From NCBI RefSeq assembly GCF_041435115.1, contig NZ_CP108046.1, positions 9,486,001 through 9,550,000 on the forward strand: DNA of 64,000 nucleotides, in the 5' to 3' direction. The stretch comes from Streptomyces sp. NBC_00289 (lineage in GTDB: Bacteria > Actinomycetota > Actinomycetes > Streptomycetales > Streptomycetaceae). The notes under the pieces are model-generated. The model saw nothing but the letters and a program-made list of their open reading frames with translations, was not told the origin of the DNA and searched no databases. Positions 36,050-43,589 of the stretch are shown here, in pieces; within the stretch, counting starts at the first letter, position 1, and each line of letters begins with the position of its first letter. The translations under genes were made by a program, and so were the position numbers.

Positions 36050-36478
36050 TCAGGCGGGGCGTTTCTGGTTGTCGATGTAGTCCTTGACGATGCTCAGCGG
36101 TGCGCCGCCGCAGGATGCTGCGAAGTAGGACGGGGACCAGAACACCGAGCCCGTCCCGATCTGGTTGATCCGGCCGGTGTACTCCGCGCGCAGGTAGCGG
36201 GAACTGACGCCCTTGAGGGAGTTGACGAGCTTGGACAGGGCGATTTTCGGCGGGTAGTGCACGAGCAGGTGGACGTGATCGCCTTCGCCGTTGAACTCCC
36301 GCAGCTGGGCGCCGAAGCTCTCGCACACGTCCCGCATGATCGTCTCGCAGCGCGTCAGCATCTCGTCGTTGAAGATCTCACGCCGGTACTTCGTGACGAA
36401 CACCAAGTGTGCGTGGAGGTGGAAGACGACATGATTTCCTCGTCGGATATCGGGATCTGGTTCCCAGCGTGGTGACAT
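36050..36478 (-). CDS. tnpA: IS200-like Y1/HUH transposase TnpA
   Basis: A 142-residue single-strand transposase. The HUH metal site is in GDHVHLLVHYPP, the preceding strand is HAHLVFVTKYRR, and the catalytic tyrosine lies in SIVKDYIDNQ near the C-terminus. Length matches the family, so it looks intact. The start at 36476-36478 lies 50 bases from the tnpB start in the opposite direction. It cuts and joins single-stranded element ends at the hairpins. Confidence 0.9.
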   Translation of the reverse strand: MSPRWEPDPDIRRGNHVVFHLHAHLVFVTKYRREIFNDEMLTRCETIMRDVCESFGAQLREFNGEGDHVHLLVHYPPKIALSKLVNSLKGVSSRYLRAEYTGRINQIGTGSVFWSPSYFAASCGGAPLSIVKDYIDNQKRPA

Positions 36479-36528
36479 ATGCCAAGTGTAGTAGGATCAC
36501 GTGAACTCGACCGGAGGGGGTGGGCTGG

Positions 36529-37743
36529 ATGATCCGTGCGTACAAGTTCCTCCTGCGGCCCACCGTCCGCCAGCAGCAGGCGCTGGGCGAGATGCTGCGC
36601 GACCACTGCTCCCTCTACAACGGGGCCTTGCAGGAACGCCGCGACGCCTGGCGGCACCCGTCGAAGACCACCGTCGCGTACGGCATGCAGTCCGCTCAGC
36701 TCAAAGAGATCCGGGCGTTCGACCCGGAGCGTCAGGGCCGCTGGTCGTTCTCCTCGCAGCAGGCCACCCTGCGCCGCCTGGACAAGGCGTTCGCCGCGTT
36801 CTTCCGCCGGGTCAGGTCCGGGCAGACGCCCGGCTATCCGCGCTTTCGCGGCGTGAACTGGTTCGACACGGTGGACTTCCCGAAGGACGGCGACGGCTGC
36901 CGGTGGAATGCCACTCCGCACGATCCCGTCACCCGTGTCCGCTTCCAGGGCGTCGGGCATGTGAAGGTCAACCAGCACCGGCCGGTGGCCGGCCGGGTCA
37001 AGACCGTCTCCGTCAAGCGCGAGGGACGTCGGTGGTTCGTCGTACTGACCGCCGAGCAGGAGCAGCCCGAGCCGCTGCCCGCGACCGGCAGCATGGTCGG
37101 CATCGACCTGGGCATCGCCAACTTCCTCGCCGACTCCAACGGCGAGTTCGTACCCAACCCGCGCCACGGCCGCCGCGCGGCCGCCAAGCTTCAAGCCGCG
37201 CAGCAGGCGCTGTCCCGGTTCCCGCGCCGCAAGGCCACAGACCGCACTGCCAACCACCAGCGGGCGGTGGACAAGGTTGCCCGGCTCCACGGCAAGGTGC
37301 GGCGCCAGCGGCTCGACCACGCGCACAAGACCGCCCTTAGCCTGGTCCGCGCGCACGACGTCATCGCGCACGAAGACCTCCAGATCCGCAACATGAGCAG
37401 GGCCCCCGCACCGAAGCCCGACCCCGACCGGCCGGGCACCTTCCTGCCCAACGGGGCCGCCGCCAAGGCCGGGCTCAACACGTCGATCAACGATGCCGGT
37501 TGGGGGGTGTTTTTGACGATCCTGCACGCCAAGGCTGAAAGCGCCGGACGGGAAGTGATCGCCGTCAACCCCCGCAACACCTCCCGCACCTGCCCCGAAT
37601 GCGGACACACCGCGAAGGAGAACCGGCCCACACAGGAAAAATTCCACTGCCTTGCCTGCGGCCACACCGCGCACGCCGACACAGTCGCAGCCACCAACGT
37701 TCTACGGGCCGGGCTGGTCCGTCGCAACGCCAACCCGGCATAG
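36529..37743 (+). CDS. tnpB: TnpB RNA-guided nuclease (IS605 OrfB)
   Basis: A 404-residue TnpB. The RuvC catalytic residues are present in GIDLGIANF (Asp), IAHEDLQIRNM (Glu) and HADTVAATNVLRAG (Asp). A four-cysteine zinc ribbon (CPECG then CLACG) lies between the last two. TnpB proteins are guided by an omega RNA from the element's right end and cut DNA next to a TAM. The ATG at 36529 is favoured because GGAGGGGG lies about 8 bases upstream; a GTG at 36520 is possible. All key residues are intact, so it may be active. Confidence 0.9.
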   Translation: MIRAYKFLLRPTVRQQQALGEMLRDHCSLYNGALQERRDAWRHPSKTTVAYGMQSAQLKEIRAFDPERQGRWSFSSQQATLRRLDKAFAAFFRRVRSGQTPGYPRFRGVNWFDTVDFPKDGDGCRWNATPHDPVTRVRFQGVGHVKVNQHRPVAGRVKTVSVKREGRRWFVVLTAEQEQPEPLPATGSMVGIDLGIANFLADSNGEFVPNPRHGRRAAAKLQAAQQALSRFPRRKATDRTANHQRAVDKVARLHGKVRRQRLDHAHKTALSLVRAHDVIAHEDLQIRNMSRAPAPKPDPDRPGTFLPNGAAAKAGLNTSINDAGWGVFLTILHAKAESAGREVIAVNPRNTSRTCPECGHTAKENRPTQEKFHCLACGHTAHADTVAATNVLRAGLVRRNANPA

Positions 37744-37787
37744 CGAGAAGCCCCCGGCTTCAGCCGGGGGAGGAGTCACGGTGACTC
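37640..37787 (+). ncRNA. Candidate omega RNA at the tnpB 3' end
   Basis: In IS605 elements the guide RNA overlaps the 3' end of tnpB and ends in the right-end hairpin. Here the hairpin at 37751-37770 follows the tnpB stop directly. The RNA and its exact ends are inferred by analogy; the guide would be the flank just right of the element end. Confidence 0.4.
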
Positions 37788-37844
37788 GTCTTCGGGGCAT
37801 CCGGCCCCTGAGACATCACGTTGCGCTCACGGACGGGAGATGGC

Positions 37845-37985
37845 GTGTCTGGCGGAGGGGTGACGGTGACCGCTGCGGGAGGACGAGCACCCGACTTCGT
37901 GCCCAAATGGCTGCAGGTGCTGATCGTCGTCGTGGCCTTCGGTGTGTGGGCGGTGGTGGCCATGCGGCGGCGTAGCAAGCGTTGA
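37845..37985 (+). CDS. 46-residue single-pass membrane protein
   Basis: This short frame encodes one transmembrane helix (WLQVLIVVVAFGVWAVVAM) followed by a basic tail RRRSKR, preceded by a Gly-rich N-terminus. The GTG at 37845 has GGGAGA 4-5 bases upstream; a GTG at 37866 with GGAGGGG is an alternative. The inside-positive tail fits a real small membrane protein. Function unknown. Confidence 0.5.
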   Translation: MSGGGVTVTAAGGRAPDFVPKWLQVLIVVVAFGVWAVVAMRRRSKR

Positions 37986-38067
37986 TCGGCGTCGGTCAGG
38001 GCGCGGGGTGGGGCAGAGTCTCGGGCCGTGGAAGCGCCTCACGGCGCCGGGACACACGAGACACCGG

Positions 38068-38190
38068 GCATTACGTCAGTCCCGGCTGGCGGACCACAGA
38101 ACCCTCGGCGCCCACCTCTACCGGATCTTCCCCAAACTCGGAATCATCACCTGGGCCCAGCTACCGCACACCCTCTCGGGGGCATCTGAC
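38068..38190 (+). pseudogene. LuxR-type HTH C-terminal fragment
   Basis: The frame reads HRTLGAHLYRIFPKLGIITW, then AQLPHTL, which is the recognition helix end of LuxR/NarL regulators (normally SPRTVGAHLYRVFPKLGITSRAQL). The upstream part of the domain and the rest of the regulator are missing, and no start is available. It is a decayed remnant next to the mobile zone. Confidence 0.7.
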
Positions 38191-38548
38191 GAAGCCGCCT
38201 TGGAGGCCGGACTGGCACAGGCGGCCGCACTGAATTCCCTCGACCGATGCCGACCGTGTGCTGGTGTGTCAGGCCACCGAACCCCTCCAGGCCTCACCAC
38301 GGTTCTGGGCCACCTCCGTGGTCGCTCACCGTGCGTGTCGGCCAACGTCACTTGGCAGTGGCGCGCTGATGGCCAGGTCTTTGTCGAGCTTGGCAGTCAG
38401 TTCCATGGCAAGCGAGGGAACCCGGGAGGCGGCCCATTGCTTGGCGAGGGAGAGGAAGCCGCGCAATTCGTCCCGCACGGTGTGCTGGGCTTGATCCGCT
38501 TTGACGGACATCCGAGATCAGGGGTTCAGCCCCGGGAGGATGTCCATC

Positions 38549-38857
38549 ATGGAGAGCATGGGGAAGAAGAAGCCTCGCCCTCGTCGCTCGTTCACGCCGG
38601 AGTTCAAGGCGGAGATCGTCGAGCTGTGTCGACGCGGTGACCGCTCGGTCGGTCAGATCGCCAAGGACTTCGATCTGACCGAGACCGCGGTGCGTGACTG
38701 GGTGAAGCAGGCCGAGGTCGATGCGGGCGAGCGGGACGGCCTGACCAGCAGCGAACGTGAGGAACTGGCCGCACTGCGGCGGGAGAACCGCCGTCTGCGT
38801 GAGGACGTCGACATCCTCAAGCGGGCCACGGCTTTCTTCGCGAAGGAGACCCGGTGA
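38549..38857 (+). CDS. IS3-type transposase OrfA, copy 1
   Basis: A 102-residue helix-turn-helix protein (RRSFTPEFKAEIVELC, VGQIAKDFDLTETAVRDWV) with a C-terminal leucine-zipper-like coil (LAALRRENRRLREDVDIL). It binds the IS ends. The ATG at 38549 is chosen because GGGAGG lies 9 bases upstream. Its stop overlaps the orfB start as GTGA. Confidence 0.9.
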   Translation: MESMGKKKPRPRRSFTPEFKAEIVELCRRGDRSVGQIAKDFDLTETAVRDWVKQAEVDAGERDGLTSSEREELAALRRENRRLREDVDILKRATAFFAKETR

Positions 38858-39725
38858 CGGTGCACCCGTTCATCGAGGCGGAGAAGCGTGCAGGTCACAG
38901 CGTCAAACGAGCGTGTGAGCTGCTGAAGGTCTCCAGGACCGCCTTCTATGCCCGCCGCGCTGCCAAGCCTGGTCCCCGCGCGGTCCGTGACGCCGAGCTG
39001 GCGGAACAGATCGCCGACGTCCATACGAGATCGCGGGGAACCTACGGCGCCCCGCGCGTCCATGCCGTGCTCAAGCGGGCAGGCGCCGGATGTGGCCGCC
39101 GACGTGTCGCGCGGCTGATGCGGGCTGCCGGCCTGCAGGGCCGACACCGCAGACGACGGCACCTGACGACGATCCCCGATCCACGAGTTGCCCTGCGGCC
39201 CGATCTCGTCGTCCGGGACTTCCAGCCCGACCCCGCCGGCCTGGATGCCCGCTGGTGCGGCGACATCACCTACATCGCCACGGAGGAGGGCTGGCTCTAT
39301 CTGGCCACCGTCATCGACATCGCCTCCCGTCGCGTGGTCGGCTGGGCGACAGCCGACCACCTGCGGACCGATCTGGTCGCCGATGCCCTCACGGCCGCCT
39401 GCCGCAAGCGCCGTCCCACCCGGCCGGTGATCTTTCACTCGGATCGTGGCTGTCAGTACACGAGCCAGCAATTCGCCGCGCTGGCAGACCAGTTGGGGGT
39501 GCGTCTGTCGGTCGGCCGCACCGGACAATGCTGGGACAACGCACTCGCCGAGTCGTTCTTCGCCACCGTCAAAGGGAGCTGCTCGACGCCGTCTCCTGGC
39601 CCAGCCGGGCCGCCGCCCGCACCGCGATCTTCGATTTCATCGAGGGCTGGTACAACTTGCACCGTCTGCACAGCAGCCTCGGCTATCGCAGTCCCGCCGA
39701 ATACGAGACCGCACTCGCAGCCTGA
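38854..39725 (+). pseudogene. IS3-type transposase OrfB, copy 1, frameshifted
   Basis: DDE integrase-core transposase. The catalytic residues are in WCGDITYIATEEGW (Asp), FHSDRGCQYTS (Asp) and NALAESFFATVK (Glu). Just after the Glu, at about 39570, the run is AAAGGG instead of AAAAGGG in copy 3, so the last 45 or so residues are out of frame and the frame runs past the IS end. The truncated product probably lacks the conserved C-terminus (HRLHSSLGYRSPAEYE). Confidence 0.88.
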
Positions 39726-40363
39726 CCACCACACCGATGGTGTCCGTCAAAGCGGAACAAGCTCAGTGCAGGGTCTCCGCCAGGTCACTTACGGGGATCT
39801 CGATGGGGCGCGTGGCAGGTGCCTCTGCCAGGTCTGCACCGTCGGGCCACAGCCGGATCACCGGACCGACATGCTCGATCCTCGGTGAGGGGTCGTGGCC
39901 GAGCCACGGTGTACTTCCCTTCAGGACGTCGAGCCACTCGCGCCAGTCCTCCAAGCCGAAGCAACATCCCGGGCTCACTGTGACATCGAGGTCGGTGTGG
40001 TGGAGGCGCAGACCGCCTGGTGCGATGACTCTGTCCGCTGCCAGCAGGCGATGAATCTGTTCGGCGGCATCTGTCACTGGACGATCGTCCGCGGACGTGG
40101 GGGAGTTGTAGACGGCCAGGGTCGCCATCGCTGTACCGACTTCGGGCGGGGACATGCTGTGGGACAGAGCCAGGAGTCGGTAAGAAGGTAGGTCGGCCAC
40201 CGGCCAAAGAGAGAAGGCAGCGGTGTCCACGGTTTCCAGTACGGCATCCACGATCAGCACTGCTTCAGTGTCGCCTCACGTGGCCTCGGTCGCCTGACTG
40301 TTCGACGTACGGATCCTGTCGGCAGTTCCAGCACCCGCTTGAATCACGCTGTCTGCTCGCGCC

Positions 40364-40389
40364 CGAGACTCACCCTCGTCGGAGTCTCG
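40364..40389 (-). terminator. Hairpin downstream of the TetR gene
   Basis: An 8-bp perfect stem CGAGACTC / GAGTCTCG with a 10-base loop lies about 30 bases past the TetR stop codon. It has no T-run. The rest of 40261-40420 shows no gene. Confidence 0.5.
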
Positions 40390-40420
40390 CGTGGCTGAGT
40401 TCGCTGGTCCGCACGACGTT

Positions 40421-41011
40421 TCAGCTACGGCTCGGAGCCGGGGTTTCCCCGGTAGCGGTGCTCGCTGGATTCGTCAGGATCGAGCTCGCGACCACATCGA
40501 AGAGGTGATCGGCGCGCGGGGCGAGCGAGGGTTGATCGCCGATCCACGCCAGCGCCGCTATCAGCGCGAACAGATCGGTGCCGTCGATGTCGGTCCGCGC
40601 TGTGCCCGCGGCCTGGGCACGGGCGAGGAGCCGCGCACCAGCCGCACGAAGGGTGACGCATGAAGCGTGGAGTGCGGAGTCGGTGTCCTCGATCGCGGCT
40701 GCCATCAGCACCGTCACGCCCCGATACTCCGTCGTCCACGCGACGCAGTCGCGTAGCCACGAAACGAGAGCATCTGCCGGCGAGTTCGACGTCTCGAGCT
40801 CGCCTGCCTTCGCCGTCAGCTCGCCGAAGCTCGTGTGGAGCAAGGCCTCGAGCAGCGCCTCGCGCGTCGGAAAGTGACGCAGCAGCGTCGCGAGCCCTAC
40901 GTCGGCCCTGCGCGCGATGTCACGCAGTGATACGTCGACGCCTTGCTCGGTGATGGCGGTGCCCGCTACGGCGAGCACGTGGTCGCGGTTCTTCTTGGCG
41001 TCGGCCCGCAT
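40421..41011 (-). CDS. TetR-family transcriptional repressor
   Basis: A 196-residue TetR protein. The N-terminal HTH is DVSLRDIARRADVGLATLLRHFPTREALLEAL, followed by a helical ligand domain. The ATG at 41009-41011 follows GAGGGGC. It is divergent from an NADPH oxidoreductase gene across a 111-base region packed with operator copies, so it most likely represses both genes and responds to a quinone or electrophile-like ligand; the ligand class is inference. Confidence 0.88.
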   Translation of the reverse strand: MRADAKKNRDHVLAVAGTAITEQGVDVSLRDIARRADVGLATLLRHFPTREALLEALLHTSFGELTAKAGELETSNSPADALVSWLRDCVAWTTEYRGVTVLMAAAIEDTDSALHASCVTLRAAGARLLARAQAAGTARTDIDGTDLFALIAALAWIGDQPSLAPRADHLFDVVASSILTNPASTATGETPAPSRS

Positions 41012-41020
41012 CTGCCCCTC

Positions 41021-41090
41021 TTGACTATCCGGATCAGTGGTCCATATATTCGGATCAGCGATCCACTTATGTGGAGCGCTGATCCGAATA
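41021..41090 (+). promoter_or_regulatory. Promoter with three TetR operator copies
   Basis: A 19-base unit occurs three times: TATCCGGATCAGTGGTCCA at 41026-41044, TATTCGGATCAGCGATCCA at 41047-41065, and an inverted copy at 41072-41090. Each holds the palindrome GGATCAGCGATCC, perfect in the middle copy. Copies two and three together form a 42-base inverted repeat. A promoter TTGACT (41021-41026), 18-base spacer, TATATT (41045-41050) for the rightward oxidoreductase lies across copy one. Confidence 0.8.
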
Positions 41091-41122
41091 ACCCTATCCC
41101 GCAGCGCGGGCAGGAGAAAACG

Positions 41123-42133
41123 ATGCCGACACACACAATGAGGGCGGTCCGGCTCCATGAGCACGGCGGCCCCGAAGTTCTGCGTTACGACGATGTGCCG
41201 ATCCCCGAGCCGGGGCCGGGTGAGGTGCTTGTTCGCGTCCACGCGGTCGGCGTCAATCCTCCGGACTGGTACCTGCGCGACGGGATGACCAGGATGCCCG
41301 GGGAGACGGAATCGACGGTCAGCCTGCCGGTGATTCCAGGGACGGACGTGTCGGGCGTCGTCGAGGCCGTCGCCGCGGACGTGGACGGTCTCGCCGTAGG
41401 TGATGAAGTCTTCGGTCTACTGCGTTTTCCCAGCTTCGACGGCAGCGCATACGCCGAGTACGTGGCCGCGCCTGCGTCGGACCTCGCACGCAAGCCGGCC
41501 CGCATCGACCATGTACAGGCCGCCGGGGCGCCGATGGCCGGACTGACGGCGTGGCAGTTCCTGATCGAGGTCGGACACGATCACCCCTCGCCCTTCCAGA
41601 AGGCGCGGCATCGCCCGACGGCACTCGGCGCCGACACGACCGTGCTCATCAACGGTGCCGCGGGCGGCGTGGGGCACTTCGCGCTACAGCTGGCGAAGTG
41701 GAAGGGCGCACGCGTTATCGCCGTGGCATCGGGCGCGCATGAATCGTTCCTGAACGAGCTCGGCGCCGATGAGTTCGTCGACTACACCAAGAACCGCCCT
41801 GAGGAACTCGTGCACGACATCGACCTTGTTCTCGACACCGTCGGTGGCCCCAACAGCAGGCGCTTCCTGCGCACGCTCAAGCGTGGCGGCTCCCAGTTCC
41901 CCGTGCTCCCCGGGGACTTCGACGAAGAAGAGACCGCGAAGCTGGGCGTCACGGTCTCGAGCGCACAGGTCCGCTCGAACGGCGCGCAGCTCGCCGAACT
42001 GGCACGCCTGCTCGACGCGGGCACGGTTCGCGTCGCGATCGACAGTACGTTCCCGCTCGCGGATGCCCGAGCAGCCCACGAACGCGCGGCCCGAGGACAT
42101 GTCCAAGGCAAGATCGTGCTCACGGTCGCTTAG
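41123..42133 (+). CDS. NADPH-dependent MDR oxidoreductase (quinone-reductase type)
   Basis: A 336-residue medium-chain dehydrogenase/reductase without zinc ligands. MRAVRLHEHGGPEVL and VNPPDWYLRDG are typical of the NADP-dependent quinone oxidoreductase group, and NGAAGGVGHFALQLAKW carries the nucleotide loop. The ATG at 41123 has CAGGAG upstream. Its TAG stop uses the first base of the adjacent ISAzo13 element, but the same stop would form without the insertion. It is paired with the divergent TetR. Confidence 0.88.
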   Translation: MPTHTMRAVRLHEHGGPEVLRYDDVPIPEPGPGEVLVRVHAVGVNPPDWYLRDGMTRMPGETESTVSLPVIPGTDVSGVVEAVAADVDGLAVGDEVFGLLRFPSFDGSAYAEYVAAPASDLARKPARIDHVQAAGAPMAGLTAWQFLIEVGHDHPSPFQKARHRPTALGADTTVLINGAAGGVGHFALQLAKWKGARVIAVASGAHESFLNELGADEFVDYTKNRPEELVHDIDLVLDTVGGPNSRRFLRTLKRGGSQFPVLPGDFDEEETAKLGVTVSSAQVRSNGAQLAELARLLDAGTVRVAIDSTFPLADARAAHERAARGHVQGKIVLTVA

Positions 42134-43427
42134 GGCTCAGTGTGATTTAACGTCTGCGGGTTCGGGAGTGTCGGCGGGTGGGCTGATGGTGTAGTTCCAC
42201 TGGCCGTGGGTTTCGTGACGGGTCAGCGGGAGGGCCTTCATGGCCTTGTCGCTGATCTTGATGCCTGTGGGGTAGACACCGGTGTCCAGGGCCGCGGACA
42301 CGGTCAGGCCGGTCTCGGTCGTCGTCGCACCGATCAGGGAAACGGCGGCCTCGTGGCTGGTCAGTGGTGTCCCGCGCCAGTTCATGGTGATTGCGGAGAA
42401 CAGCCGGTGCTCTATGCGATTCCACTTCGAAGTACCCGGCGGCAGGTGCAGCACGGTGATCGACAGGCCGGTCTCGGCGGCGAGGGCAGCCAGCCCGGTC
42501 TTCCAGGCCCGTAGTCGGCTGCCGTTGGATCCGCCGCTGTCCGCGGTGATCGTCAGTGTCGTGGCCTGCGGATATGCGGCCCGGCCGACGTTGTTCCACC
42601 AGGTCCGCAGGGTGTTCACGGCGAACGCGGCGGTGTCGTGATCCATGCCGACGCTGACCCAGCCGGCGTTGGCGCCGATGTCGTAGACGCCGTAGGGGAT
42701 GGCTTTGCCGGCCGGTCCGGGGAAGTCGTGGACGTTGACCTTCACCGGGTCCCCAGGCGGTCGCCATTCCTTGCCGACGTTCTTGAAGTTCCCGATCAGT
42801 TCCTTTTTCTTGCAGTCCACGGACACGACGGGCTGTCCGGCAGCGAGGGCCGCCCTGACCTGATCGTTGAGGTAGCGGAACTGGGCGTCGCGGTCGGGGT
42901 GCTGCTTGCCCTCGACGGTTTTGGCGTTGCCCTGCAAGGAGTAGCCGGCCTCGTGCAGCAGTCGGGCCACGACGTTCTCGGTGCACCGGTGTCCCCGATT
43001 GACCAGCTCGGCAACCAGGTGCGACAGCGATTTCGTGGTCCAGCGCAGCGGGTTCATCGGATCACCACGAGTCTCCGGCTCGACCAGGGCATCCAGGTCC
43101 ACGGCCAGTTGCGGGTCCAGGACCTCGGCCCGTCTGCGGCCGCCTCCCGGCCCCCGGGACCGCCCGACCGCCAGCGGCTGCGGATCGTCCAGTTCCCCGC
43201 GGCCCCGTCGGATCGTGTCCTGGGACACCCCGGTCGCCTCACAGACGATCCGTGCACCGCCGCCACCCAGCTCACGAGCCTCGTTGCCGAGCCACAACCG
43301 TCGCTGCCGCTCGGTCAGGTGATCCCGGATCGCCTCGTAGCGCCGGGCCAGGGACTCCATATCGATCGGCATAGCAGGAAACGTACGCGCCGCGCGACTG
43401 ATTCATAACTTGTTTCGCTACGAGCCC
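42133..43427 (-). mobile_element. ISAzo13-type insertion sequence (about 1,295 bp)
   Basis: A single transposase gene is flanked by short terminal repeats GGGCTC (42133-42138) and GAGCCC (43422-43427). A TTA occurs on both sides (42130-42132 and 43428-43430) and is the likely target duplication. The element inserted at the very end of the oxidoreductase gene. Ends are placed by these repeats; longer imperfect terminal repeats are not obvious. Confidence 0.8.
42137..43372 (-). CDS. ISAzo13-family transposase
   Basis: A 411-residue transposase of the ISAzo13/Rhodopirellula type DDE group. Features include VSQDTIRRGRGEL (HTH), VSVDCKKKELIGNF (first acidic residue), TITADSGGSNGSR (second Asp), and LPPGTSKWNRIEHRLFSAI (Asn/Glu third motif). 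Length is that of an intact family member. The ATG is at 43370-43372. Confidence 0.9.
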   Translation of the reverse strand: MPIDMESLARRYEAIRDHLTERQRRLWLGNEARELGGGGARIVCEATGVSQDTIRRGRGELDDPQPLAVGRSRGPGGGRRRAEVLDPQLAVDLDALVEPETRGDPMNPLRWTTKSLSHLVAELVNRGHRCTENVVARLLHEAGYSLQGNAKTVEGKQHPDRDAQFRYLNDQVRAALAAGQPVVSVDCKKKELIGNFKNVGKEWRPPGDPVKVNVHDFPGPAGKAIPYGVYDIGANAGWVSVGMDHDTAAFAVNTLRTWWNNVGRAAYPQATTLTITADSGGSNGSRLRAWKTGLAALAAETGLSITVLHLPPGTSKWNRIEHRLFSAITMNWRGTPLTSHEAAVSLIGATTTETGLTVSAALDTGVYPTGIKISDKAMKALPLTRHETHGQWNYTISPPADTPEPADVKSH

Positions 43428-43589
43428 TTAGCGGCAAGCCGCTTCAGGGAGCGCCGGGGCCGGTTCAGGAGCGCGCCCGCCGCTTCCTGTTCAACTCCGG
43501 GCAGAGTTCCTCACCTGGCAGGGCAACCCACTGCCGATCCGGCGAGTCGTACTGGCCGTACTGACGGGATTCCTGCCAGGAGGCAGCGC

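Larger units (their letters stand above)
35954..37787. mobile_element. IS200/IS605-type element with tnpA and tnpB
   Basis: Divergent tnpA (minus) and tnpB (plus) are bounded by subterminal hairpins: CCCGGC-GTTCA-GGCCGGG at 35967-35984 on the left and CCCCCGGCTTCAGCCGGGGG at 37751-37770 on the right. A TTGAT at 35949-35953 precedes the left hairpin and matches the target and TAM motif known for ISDra2, so the left end is placed at 35954. The right end is less certain; an inverted repeat GAGTCAC-G-GTGACTC (37773-37787) lies there. These elements make no target duplication. Between 35660 and the element no gene is seen. Confidence 0.75.
38486..39765 (+). mobile_element. IS3-type element, copy 1 (1,280 bp)
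   Basis: The ends are inverted repeats beginning TGGGCTTGATCCGCTTTG on the left and TGAGCTTGTTCCGCTTTG on the right, continuing into GACGGACA. The 4-base target duplication GTGC is at 38482-38485 and 39766-39769. It contains overlapping orfA and orfB. Compared with the other copies it has one base difference (T in the codon context GTCCATACG) and three As in the orfB run. Confidence 0.93.
38326..40260 (-). pseudogene. Unknown gene split by IS3-type copy 1
   Basis: The 5' part (39766-40260, GTG start) encodes MLIVDAVLETVD to SDLAETLH. The 3' part (38326-38485) encodes TVRDELRGFLSLAKQ to GRHAR. Removing the IS and one copy of the 4-base target repeat (GTGC) joins them in frame as AETLHTVRDELRGF, giving a protein of 216 residues. 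The family is not recognised. The insertion leaves an early stop made by the IS end, so the gene is probably inactive. Confidence 0.8.

Noticed and set aside
38840..38870. Programmed -1 frameshift making an OrfAB fusion
   Set aside because: No A-AAA-AAG type slippery heptamer is seen at the orfA/orfB junction; a GTGA start-stop overlap explains expression, though a fusion cannot be excluded.
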